A DNA stretch of 8,776 bases from Methanomassiliicoccaceae archaeon (GCA_031260545.1 JAIRJQ010000073.1:1-8776), one strand, 5' to 3'; counted from the first letter of the stretch, positions 1 to 5,786 are shown. Notes: generated from the sequence alone by a model not told the origin. Translations and numbers: made by a program.

Positions 1-1208
1 GAACTTGTGTCAATATCGCCGTATTCTTCTATGTCTGAAAGATATTTCAGTACTGCTTCTCTCTTACTGCCGTTTATTCCCAGCTTTGATAACATTTTCT
101 CGTCGCTTATGGCGCAGCCTGTGGCGTATGCCTGCTCGATCGTCAGAAGCGCAAGGTCGTACGTATCTCCTTTGGCATCATCTTCCGCACGGTCATGTTC
201 CTTTGTCACGGGCGTCTCCGCAGCATCCGGGACCCTCTCGGGAGTTCTCTCCGAGGTTTTCTCCGCAGCTTTAAGCAGCGAGTTGAGCTCGTTCTCTATC
301 TCCTTCGTACGGTCGTCGCGGCTCGATAATGCGCGGTAGATCGGTATCGCTTTTTCAGCGCTGCCTTCTTTCACATAAAGCCTTGCGCGGTTAAGCAACG
401 ATAGAAGATCGAACGGGTCCGCGGCAAGCGCCGAGTCCAGGCTTTTTCTTGCCTGTTCCGTATCGTTATCCTCAAGCTGCATTGTTCCCATGCGTTCCCA
501 TGCTCTGACGTTCGAAGGGTCCTTTGCTGCCGATGCGGCATAACTTTTCTTCGCAGCCTCACGGTTACCGAGCGATTCCAGCACGCATCCCCTTCTGTAC
601 TGCGCGGCACCGTCGTCCGTTCCGTTACGTATCGCTGCGTCGTATGACGTAAGCGCTTTATCAAGGTCGCCGCGCTGTTCGTATATCTCGCCGATGCGCA
701 TATGCAGACATCCGTTCTCAGCAACGTCATCCAACGCATCCGTCAGCGATGCAAGGGCGCCTTCGGTATCCTTCTTTGATAAAAATATCCGTGATCTCGT
801 GATATGGTACTTCGGCACCTCCGGCGACAGCTCGATCGCTCTGGAGATCATGTTCAGCGCCTCCTTGTATTCTCCGGAATCGCAGAGTGCGTTCGCCAGT
901 TCGTCCAATGTATCAGAATTATCAGGGTCCTCGAGCACCGCTTCATGGTATAATGCAACAGCACTTGATCCGTCGCCCATCATCGCTTTCAGTTTACCCC
1001 GTAAAATTATGACCTCTGCATCTTTCGGATCCTTAGTTTGTATATCGTCGTAGACATGCATCGCTTCCTTCAGCTCATCGTTCCTTATGAGCGCGTCCGC
1101 AAGATCTAATTCTATATCACGATTATCGGGTTCCAGTTTAAGTATCGCGCGGCACGCATCGATCTCTACTTCCGTATTGCCGTTCAGTTTTGCGGAGTTC
1201 TTCTTCAT
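1..1208 (-). CDS. TPR-repeat protein, downstream half, cut by the left window edge
   Basis: The frame is open from the ATG at 1208 to base 1 (402 complete codons) without a stop, so the C-terminus lies outside the window. Residues 1-301 are nearly all 34-residue tetratricopeptide repeats in register: about eight full units starting near residues 30, 64, 98, 132, 166, 200, 234 and 268, plus the second half of an earlier one. Many end in a DPxN/D-like turn. Such repeats form helical solenoids that bind partner proteins; no catalytic domain is visible. Residues about 310-350 are a charged, Pro/Glu/Lys-rich linker, followed by a short helical segment (LALLTIEQAYATG onward) that I do not recognise. 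There is no signal peptide or membrane segment. The frame is also open upstream to 1238 and is continuous with the TPR gene at 1239-3425 except for one TAG. A GGAG eight bases before the ATG could be a ribosome site, so an independent gene is possible. The homology before the ATG argues that it is the C-terminal part of the same protein. Confidence 0.85.
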   Translation of the reverse strand, partial: MKKNSAKLNGNTEVEIDACRAILKLEPDNRDIELDLADALIRNDELKEAMHVYDDIQTKDPKDAEVIILRGKLKAMMGDGSSAVALYHEAVLEDPDNSDTLDELANALCDSGEYKEALNMISRAIELSPEVPKYHITRSRIFLSKKDTEGALASLTDALDDVAENGCLHMRIGEIYEQRGDLDKALTSYDAAIRNGTDDGAAQYRRGCVLESLGNREAAKKSYAASAAKDPSNVRAWERMGTMQLEDNDTEQARKSLDSALAADPFDLLSLLNRARLYVKEGSAEKAIPIYRALSSRDDRTKEIENELNSLLKAAEKTSERTPERVPDAAETPVTKEHDRAEDDAKGDTYDLALLTIEQAYATGCAISDEKMLSKLGINGSKREAVLKYLSDIEEYGDIDTS

Positions 1209-1238
1209 TATCAGAACTCCGAAATCTCCGAGACCGGC

Positions 1239-1241
1239 CTA
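1239..1241 (-). other. In-frame TAG inside a TPR unit: candidate pyrrolysine/readthrough codon or recent nonsense mutation
   Basis: On the minus strand the frame reads KVLSDV-TAG-AGLGDFGVLIMKKN. The TAG is the only stop codon in frame between 3425 and 1. When units are aligned it falls at about TPR position 28, a variable surface position (Leu or Gln in adjacent units). The residues after it continue the repeat pattern before any Met is reached. The other four complete protein genes here stop with TGA (3809-3811, 5658-5660, 8023-8025) or TAA (4824-4826). In pyrrolysine-using archaea UAG can be sense. Whether this organism carries pylT/pylS is not visible in the window, so decoding is an inference. 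Confidence 0.5.
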
Positions 1242-3425
1242 AACGTCGCTCAGTACCTTCAGGGCATCATCGTGCCTTCCCATCTTCTGATACGTTTCTG
1301 CAAGGTCGGTGAGCGCCCCGATGTTCTTTCTGTCCACTTTTAATATTGTCCGGCATACATCTATAACTTTTTCGTACGATCCGTCCCTCTTGTGTATGTT
1401 CTTCTTGATGTTCAGTATCCCGAGGTTCCGGCTGTCCACCCTCAGCGCGCAATCCAAAAAGAACATTGCCTCATCGGTCATGCCCGCATAGGCCAATATC
1501 TTTGATTTGCGGACCAATGCGAACACATTGTCCGGCGAACCGGATATCACACGGTTCAGCGAAAGCACCGATCCTTTCAGATCTCCGCGTTTCTCCTGCA
1601 CTATCGCTTTGGATAACCAGAACTCCGTATTGTCAAGATCGATTATCACCGCACGGTCATACGATGATTCCGATTCCCTGAGCATACCGCCCATCTCCTC
1701 CGCCAATCCCTTGGAATGCCAGAGCCTGGCATCATGCGGCCTCGTCTCCAATGCCTTTGTGTAAGAACGCGAAGCCTCCGCGAACCTTGCCGACTGGTAT
1801 TCCGAATTGCCGCGAAGGCACCAGATGTCCGCACTCTTCTCATCATCGCTGATAAATTCTTCAGCAATATCGGCCGCATCGTCGGAACGGCCCCCTTCTA
1901 TCAATGTTGAGATAACGGAGATAAGCATCTTCGTATCATTTTTGACGCGGAGCGCGTTCTTATATTCCTCAACGGCCTCTTGTCTCTTGCCGGTCATATC
2001 AAGCGCGTACGCCGTGTCCTTAAGCGCATCCGCATTGTAAGGATCGTATATCAGCGTCCGTCTGCATATCTCCAGCGCTTTATCATATTCTTTGTTCTGT
2101 ATGCGGGCCTTTCTCATCACCGCAAGAGAACCAATGTGGTCGGCGTTGCATTTAAGCGCACGTTCCCCGTCCTTTAATGCATCTTTTGTCCTTCCGTATC
2201 TCAGATGGATCTCGGCACGCACACAATATCCGTCCGCGGTCTTCGGCGATATCTTTACCGCTCTGTCGGCGGAACGCATCGCGGATGCCTCTCTTCCGAG
2301 CATCATCTCATTCCCTGCGTTCATCAGGTGCAGATGCGGGTCGTCCGGGAACATCGGTAAGAGCATGTGCAGGATCTTGGATGCCCGGTCGTTCAGCCCG
2401 ATCTGCGACATAAGACCGCAGACCAGTATGTGTCCGTCCTTATCTCCGTGTTCAGAGCTCATGAATTTATCCGCATAAGATGAAAATTCCTTCTCGCTGT
2501 TCTCCGATGCCAACGCCTTGAGCGTGCATTCCATTATGCTTCTGTTCCTTCTGCTGTCCTTGTCCAGTGTTTCCAGGAGATTCAGCGAATCGCTTCGTTT
2601 TCCCAGTGCCGTCAGTATGTTCGCCTTTTCAACAATGATGCTGTCGATGAGGTATTGCGACAGTATGCGGTCGTATAATTCCAATGATCTTGAATATTCG
2701 CCGATATCGCCGGTCATCCTGGCCGCCGCCAGCAGGAAGTCAAGATGTCCCGATGAATAAGCGGAGGACGATTCCAGTTTTTTTCTCGCCGCACCTTTAT
2801 CGCCGTTGTACCATTTGTCATAGATATCCTGAAGTTCCGTCAGTTCTTTGTCGGCGGTGCGCACATCCCTCGGTCTTTCGCCGGACATTATCAGATGTAT
2901 GTTCCTCAGAACATCCCATCCTTTGTCCGCCTCCAGGGATATCAATGCGTCATACGTGCGCATGAACGACGGGTCTATCGCGTTGGAACGTATCAGATGT
3001 TCAACTGCAGCATTATTGTCCTTGGAACGGGACGCCAGCATCCCCTCAAGATATTCACGGAAGGCGGTGTCCGGGACATCGGTCATTTTTTTCATCAAAG
3101 ACCGTGAGATATCAATATTTCCGTCTCTGATCACAATATCGGCGGCCTCCATTATCGGATACATATCTCCGGGCCTGCACATATCGAGAACTTTTATCGC
3201 CGCCGATCCGAGGTCGCTGATCTCCTCATACGCAGCGCTTCTCAGTATTTTGACAAGAACGGCGGAATGCATCTGTTTTGATGTTGCTAACGCATCATCG
3301 ATCACCGCGAGTATCGATAACTTGCCTTGTTTCTTTTTCTTCCTATCCTCGGGGCCGGGGCTGCCCGTCTTATTCCATATCCTGATGTCATCGGGATCCG
3401 TAAGGACAGGCTCAGAACGTTGCAT
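1239..3425 (-). CDS. Large TPR-repeat protein (first 728 residues, up to an in-frame TAG)
   Basis: This is a 728-residue cytoplasmic-looking protein with no signal peptide or membrane helix. The N-terminus is charged (KKKK at 29-32) and residues about 38-360 form a degenerate all-helical region. From about residue 361 there are eleven consecutive 33-36-residue TPR units, starting near 361, 395, 429, 463, 496, 530, 564, 598, 632, 665 and 701, with typical small residues and Ala at TPR positions 8, 20 and 27. The TPR family mediates protein-protein contacts; no enzyme domain is visible and the partner is unknown. The start is the ATG at 3425. An A/T-rich TATA-like box about 30 bases upstream and no Shine-Dalgarno suggest a leaderless or near-leaderless mRNA. 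The reading ends at TAG (1239-1241) inside a TPR helix rather than at a domain boundary, and the frame continues open through the neighbouring TPR frame. The gene may therefore be longer than 1140 codons. Confidence 0.9.
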   Translation of the reverse strand: MQRSEPVLTDPDDIRIWNKTGSPGPEDRKKKKQGKLSILAVIDDALATSKQMHSAVLVKILRSAAYEEISDLGSAAIKVLDMCRPGDMYPIMEAADIVIRDGNIDISRSLMKKMTDVPDTAFREYLEGMLASRSKDNNAAVEHLIRSNAIDPSFMRTYDALISLEADKGWDVLRNIHLIMSGERPRDVRTADKELTELQDIYDKWYNGDKGAARKKLESSSAYSSGHLDFLLAAARMTGDIGEYSRSLELYDRILSQYLIDSIIVEKANILTALGKRSDSLNLLETLDKDSRRNRSIMECTLKALASENSEKEFSSYADKFMSSEHGDKDGHILVCGLMSQIGLNDRASKILHMLLPMFPDDPHLHLMNAGNEMMLGREASAMRSADRAVKISPKTADGYCVRAEIHLRYGRTKDALKDGERALKCNADHIGSLAVMRKARIQNKEYDKALEICRRTLIYDPYNADALKDTAYALDMTGKRQEAVEEYKNALRVKNDTKMLISVISTLIEGGRSDDAADIAEEFISDDEKSADIWCLRGNSEYQSARFAEASRSYTKALETRPHDARLWHSKGLAEEMGGMLRESESSYDRAVIIDLDNTEFWLSKAIVQEKRGDLKGSVLSLNRVISGSPDNVFALVRKSKILAYAGMTDEAMFFLDCALRVDSRNLGILNIKKNIHKRDGSYEKVIDVCRTILKVDRKNIGALTDLAETYQKMGRHDDALKVLSDV

Positions 3426-3450
3426 ACGCTGTCCAACTGCTTGTGGGGAT

Positions 3451-3460
3451 TAATATTTTA
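3451..3460 (-). promoter_or_regulatory. TATA-like box for the TPR gene
   Basis: On the minus strand this reads TAAAATATTA, centred about 30 bases before the ATG at 3425. That fits an archaeal TATA box driving a leaderless or very short-leader mRNA. A second candidate (ATATTATACC, 3463-3472) lies slightly further upstream. The region is divergent: the zinc-ribbon gene starts on the other side. Confidence 0.4.
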
Positions 3461-3488
3461 TTGGTATAATATCGATGAAGACACCAAA

Positions 3489-3496
3489 AATAAAAG
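3489..3496 (+). promoter_or_regulatory. TATA-like box for the zinc-ribbon gene
   Basis: AATAAAAG is centred about 26 bases before the ATG at 3518. This is the distance expected for an archaeal TATA box with a leaderless transcript. No Shine-Dalgarno is seen before the ATG, which supports leaderless initiation. Confidence 0.4.
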
Positions 3497-3517
3497 ATTA
3501 AGTTACGATACGTATGC

Positions 3518-3811
3518 ATGGACGACGCGATGATGGGTGTAGGGATGCTGATATTTCCGCAGATGTTCAAACAGCTTGCGGATCAGGATAAAAAGGACGA
3601 CGGTAAAGAAAAAAAGATAATGGCCATATGTCCTCACTGCGGCGCAGTGAATGAATATCCGTTCAAATTCTGCAAAGAATGCGGGAAACGCCCCGAGGTC
3701 CCGAGAGATACAGGCGCAGCAGGAACGTTCAAAGTATGCCCGTACTGCGGCAAAGAACTGGATCTTCCGAGGCCTCCGAGGTTCTGCCCTTACTGCGCCG
3801 AACGGTTCTGA
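3518..3811 (+). CDS. Small double zinc-ribbon protein
   Basis: The product is 97 residues with two treble-clef/zinc-ribbon type Cys sets. The first is CPHC at 38-41 paired with CKEC at 52-55; the second is CPYC at 74-77 paired with CPYC at 90-93. Each set offers four Cys for one structural zinc. The first 20 residues (many Met, Phe, Leu, Ile) are hydrophobic/amphipathic, and are followed by a strongly charged Lys/Asp linker at about 22-33. The protein may therefore attach to a membrane or a partner through its N-terminus. Proteins of this plan are common in archaea and mostly uncharacterised; nucleic-acid or protein binding is possible but cannot be chosen from the sequence. The ATG at 3518 is the first in this frame and has a TATA-like box about 26 bases upstream. 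The gene is divergent from the TPR gene and followed by tRNA-Gly on the same strand. It stops with TGA. Confidence 0.85.
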   Translation: MDDAMMGVGMLIFPQMFKQLADQDKKDDGKEKKIMAICPHCGAVNEYPFKFCKECGKRPEVPRDTGAAGTFKVCPYCGKELDLPRPPRFCPYCAERF

Positions 3812-3815
3812 TATC

Positions 3816-3842
3816 CGTTACGTAACGTTACAGGAATGTAAC
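3816..3842. repeat. Palindrome cluster of GTTAC/GTAAC half-sites
   Basis: Bases 3816-3827 are a perfect 12-base palindrome (CGTTACGTAACG). It overlaps a 10-base palindrome, GTAACGTTAC (3822-3831), and GTTAC at 3827 faces another GTAAC at 3838-3842. The cluster lies just after the zinc-ribbon stop codon and 75-100 bases before tRNA-Gly. It could be a protein-binding operator or part of a transcription end; the sequence cannot decide. Confidence 0.55.
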
Positions 3843-3874
3843 ACGGTGACACGTGAACACAACGAACATTATCG

Positions 3875-3881
3875 TTATATA
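3875..3881 (+). promoter_or_regulatory. TATA box for tRNA-Gly
   Basis: TTATATA is centred 39 bases before the mature tRNA 5' end. This predicts a start near 3903-3906 and a 5' leader of about 10-14 bases to be removed by RNase P. The spacing is normal for an archaeal tRNA promoter. Confidence 0.5.
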
Positions 3882-3916
3882 CGAGTTGAAGGTTACGAAA
3901 TCCTGCGCTAGGCAGT

Positions 3917-3993
3917 GCAGACGTAATCTAGCCTGGTCAGGATCGTAGCCTTCCAAGCTACTAGGCCGGGTTCAAATCCCGGCGTCTGCACCA
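3917..3993 (+). tRNA. tRNA-Gly (anticodon UCC), 3' CCA encoded
   Basis: The cloverleaf folds by hand with all stems paired. The acceptor is GCAGACG with CGTCTGC (3983-3989). The D stem is ATCT with GGAT, and its loop carries the conserved GG. The anticodon stem GTAGC/GCTAC encloses loop CTTCCAA, whose anticodon TCC (3952-3954) reads GGA and, by wobble, other glycine codons. The variable loop is a minimal TAGG. The T stem CCGGG/CCCGG has loop TTCAAAT. The discriminator is A (3990) and CCA is encoded at 3991-3993. There is no intron. The first D-stem pair is A-U rather than the usual G-C, a minor oddity. A short T run (3996-3999) directly after CCA could end transcription. Confidence 0.95.
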
Positions 3994-4130
3994 ATTTTCT
4001 CATCCATCACGGAAAAGATCGATCTCAATTTTTTATGTGAAAGGCCTCTGTTACTGCGGCATTTTATGCATTCTGCATCAATATCTGTTGTTATTTGTTC
4101 ACATGAGCACAGTAACGAAAATGTACGATT

Positions 4131-4162
4131 TTAACGGCGATTACAAAAACCATTAACGGCGA
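4131..4162. repeat. Direct repeat TTAACGGCGA, two copies 22 bases apart
   Basis: Two exact copies start at 4131 and 4153. The 22-base spacing, about two helical turns, would place both on the same DNA face. This is compatible with an operator, but no known site is recognised. Confidence 0.5.
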
Positions 4163-4285
4163 AGATTTTTTTAGTTAGCTCATAATTATAAGATATCAGA
4201 TATGATTCGCAGAAAACACCCTTTTCAAGTATGTTTTTGCAAGGATGTTTTTAAATAGTACCCATATGCCTGACCTATTTTAAGA

Positions 4286-4314
4286 CGCTGAAATAGCAGC
4301 GATGAAATTCTGCT
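4286..4314 (+). other. Two overlapping, mutually exclusive hairpins
   Basis: CGCTG (4286-4290) pairs with CAGCG (4297-4301). AGCAG (4295-4299) pairs with CTGCT (4310-4314). The two stems share bases 4297-4299, so only one can form at a time. A TATA-like TTTAAATA (4250-4257) lies about 30 bases upstream and could start a transcript here. Stems of five pairs are weak evidence, so this is only a candidate structured leader or small RNA. Confidence 0.25.
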
Positions 4315-4434
4315 GGTAAGCGAATATCTTAAATATAGTAGTCAAAATTAATCATCCATATTTTCTGCTCTTTTCGGCTAAAAATGTAAAAAATATAGCA
4401 TTTTCACTGTTAAACTTCCTTTTACTACCACATA

Positions 4435-4442
4435 TTATATAT
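4435..4442 (+). promoter_or_regulatory. TATA box for the HxlR regulator gene
   Basis: TTATATAT is centred 28 bases before the ATG at 4467. Transcription would begin at or next to the start codon, giving a leaderless mRNA. No Shine-Dalgarno is present. Confidence 0.6.
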
Positions 4443-4466
4443 CTACCGAATTTCATATACTATATC

Positions 4467-4826
4467 ATGAACCACGACTGCACAGTCTATAAGACCATGG
4501 ATTACTTAGCAAAGAGATGGACTTTCCTTATACTTTTAGAGCTTTACAAAGGCCAGGGGCAGATGAGGAGGTTCTCCGAACTTAAGAACACACTTATGGA
4601 AGTTACCCCGAAGATACTTTCCCAGAGACTCAAGGAACTTGAGGCTGAGGGACTCATACAAAGGATAGTAGATGCATCCACTATACCATTGAAAAGTGAA
4701 TACAAGCTTACCGAGGGAGGTGTCGAACTGATCATGGCCATCAAGACCGTAAAAGAATGGGCGCTCAGATGGCAGATCGACAACGAAGAATGCGGACAGC
4801 ACGACTGCAGCGCATGCCCGTACTAA
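4467..4826 (+). CDS. HxlR-family winged-helix transcriptional regulator
   Basis: At 119 residues this is the usual length for HxlR proteins, which bind DNA as dimers through a winged helix-turn-helix. Family marks visible are an N-terminal Cys (C5), KRWTFLILLEL (16-26), RRFSELK (34-40), TPKILSQRLKELEAEGLI (47-64, containing the recognition helix), a wing at about 65-80, and YKLTEGG (79-85). Some relatives sense electrophiles or oxidants through the N-terminal Cys. Here an extra C-terminal set, C109, C114 and C117, could add redox or metal sensing (inference). The ATG at 4467 is chosen because the TATA box lies 28 bases upstream. The gene is followed on the same strand, after 69 bases, by a 4Fe-4S protein that may be its target. 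The target and signal cannot be read from the sequence. It stops with TAA and is followed by T-rich DNA. Confidence 0.92.
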   Translation: MNHDCTVYKTMDYLAKRWTFLILLELYKGQGQMRRFSELKNTLMEVTPKILSQRLKELEAEGLIQRIVDASTIPLKSEYKLTEGGVELIMAIKTVKEWALRWQIDNEECGQHDCSACPY

Positions 4827-4829
4827 ACC

Positions 4830-4872
4830 TTTTTAATTTTAAAACCCATTAATTTTTCCATAATCTTTTTTT
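4830..4872 (+). terminator. T-rich transcription end after the HxlR gene
   Basis: Four T runs follow the TAA within 50 bases: T5 at 4830-4834, T4 at 4837-4840, T5 at 4853-4857 and T7 at 4866-4872, with no strong hairpin. Archaeal termination commonly uses such oligo-T tracts. The same stretch must also hold whatever promoter the next gene has; no clear TATA box at standard distance was found for it. Confidence 0.45.
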
Positions 4873-4895
4873 CATGATCATTCATACTGCACAGC

Positions 4896-5660
4896 ATGGA
4901 AAAAAGTGCGCTCACGGAACATATAAAAAAAACGGCACGTTCGCTCGGTATCGTTGACATCGGTGCCGCAGATGCGGAACTATGGAGTACCGACCCTATC
5001 GTCGGGAAGATAATACCTGAATGCGAAAGGCCGTCCTCATTGATGAAGGGAGCGCGTTCCGTCATCGTTATCGGGATACCGGCGGACAGGGCGATACTGG
5101 CGACCGCCCCTTCGTCCTATTATTCCGAGCATTACAAAACAATTAACACAATGCTTGACCAAGCGGCCCAAAGGATCGCCATGGAACTGCACATATGCGG
5201 ACATCCGGCGATATTCGTGTCAAGGGACGGATACCAGGGCATCGAAGGTCTGCGAAGGGACCCGTCATCATTCTTCTCGCACAGGCATTCCGCGTACCTT
5301 GCCGGCATGGGGGCCTTCGGCGTCAGCGGGATGCTCCTTACGGAAAATAACGGACCGAGGATGAGGTACACGTCAATAATAACAACGGCAGAGCTCGATC
5401 ACGGAGCGCCGCCGAAGGAACAGCTTTGCACAAGATGTATGAGATGCACGAAGGAATGTCCGGAAGGTGCGGTAACATCGGGAACGTATCCGGATGAGAT
5501 AACGGATAAGAAAAGATGTGTTGAATATTCCGCAGTGCTGAGAGCGAAAGGATGCTCACCGTGCGGCCGGTGCCTGTTCGTATGCCCCGTCGGAAAGGAC
5601 ATCGATGATAACTTGCCTTCCGATGACGCGATCGCTAACATCCGAAGATATACGAAATGA
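4896..5660 (+). CDS. QueG-like (epoxyqueuosine reductase-related) protein with two 4Fe-4S motifs
   Basis: The product is 254 residues. The middle segment, SHRHSAYLAGMGAFG (128-142) followed by SGMLLTENNGPR, matches the region that in QueG-type reductases reads roughly RHaaylaGlGwiGkngLL. Two bacterial-ferredoxin-type motifs follow: C178xxC181xxC184xxxC188-P and C220xxC223xxC226xxxC230-P. Between them is RCVEYS (207-212), also typical of the family. QueG uses cobalamin and two 4Fe-4S clusters to reduce epoxyqueuosine in bacterial tRNA. The C-terminal extension found in many QueG proteins is absent. Archaea make archaeosine rather than queuosine, so the true reaction is probably different: an electron-transfer or corrinoid-linked reductase is possible (inference). 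It is cytoplasmic, with no signal peptide. The HxlR regulator immediately upstream may control it. The ATG at 4896 gives the expected N-terminus; no Shine-Dalgarno is visible. It stops with TGA. Confidence 0.82.
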   Translation: MEKSALTEHIKKTARSLGIVDIGAADAELWSTDPIVGKIIPECERPSSLMKGARSVIVIGIPADRAILATAPSSYYSEHYKTINTMLDQAAQRIAMELHICGHPAIFVSRDGYQGIEGLRRDPSSFFSHRHSAYLAGMGAFGVSGMLLTENNGPRMRYTSIITTAELDHGAPPKEQLCTRCMRCTKECPEGAVTSGTYPDEITDKKRCVEYSAVLRAKGCSPCGRCLFVCPVGKDIDDNLPSDDAIANIRRYTK

Positions 5661-5673
5661 TGAAGAATAAGAA

Positions 5674-5724
5674 AGAGGAGAGGTTTGAAAAATCGTTGGG
5701 ATGAATAGGATGGTCCTCTCCTCT
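5674..5724 (+). other. Long-loop hairpin downstream of the QueG-like gene
   Basis: AGAGGAGAGG (5674-5683) pairs perfectly over ten bases with CCTCTCCTCT (5715-5724) across a 31-base loop. It starts 14 bases after the stop codon. It may protect the 3' end of the mRNA or be the first stem of a structured RNA together with the next hairpin. Confidence 0.55.
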
Positions 5725-5728
5725 GAAG

Positions 5729-5758
5729 CGAAGCCATGCAGGGATGTTTGCATCTTCG
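5729..5758 (+). other. Second hairpin next to the first
   Basis: CGAAG (5729-5733) pairs with CTTCG (5754-5758), and ATGCA (5736-5740) pairs with TGCAT (5749-5753). That gives ten pairs with a two-base CC bulge and an eight-base loop. Lying only four bases after the previous stem, it suggests a compact folded RNA segment rather than random sequence. Confidence 0.5.
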
Positions 5759-5786
5759 AGTCTTCATATCTTCATCGTATGCAGAG

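Larger units (their letters stand above)
3994..4466. other. AT-rich gap of about 470 bases without a convincing gene
   Basis: No open frame longer than 60 codons occurs here; the longest plausible one noticed is 17 codons (4103-4156). The gap contains a 7-base inverted repeat, GTTACTG (4050-4056) with CAGTAAC (4110-4116), and a direct repeat TTAACGGCGA (4131-4140 and 4153-4162). It also has a small hairpin, ATGCA-TTC-TGCAT (4068-4080), and TATA-like boxes near 4250-4257 and 4329-4336. A pair of overlapping hairpins lies at 4286-4314. Part is surely the promoter region of the HxlR gene; the remainder could hold a small RNA, but this is unproven. Confidence 0.6.

Noticed and set aside
7..339. 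110-codon plus-strand frame at the left edge
   Set aside because: The minus-strand TPR frame is open through this region and shows repeat sequence and a linker; the plus frame is Ser-rich and without motifs.
1206..1241. Simple tandem pair of independent TPR genes with a 30-base spacer
   Set aside because: Not excluded, but less favoured: the spacer is in frame, without other stops, and its translation aligns with the preceding repeat unit. Recorded as the alternative to readthrough.
2848..3453. 201-codon open frame on the plus strand opposite the TPR gene
   Set aside because: The minus strand carries a clear repeat protein here; the plus-strand translation is Ser/Ile/Arg-rich without any motif, as expected for an antisense shadow.
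4103..4156. 17-codon frame (ATG to TAA) in the gap after tRNA-Gly
   Set aside because: It is too short to separate from chance, with no ribosome site, and its end overlaps the direct repeat. Kept only as a remark.
5656..5725. Possible C/D-box guide RNA (ATGATGA at the QueG-like stop and CTGA at 5722-5725)
   Set aside because: The strong stem lies inside the boxes instead of closing them, and the internal D' and C' boxes are poor. The ATGATGA is partly the stop codon context.
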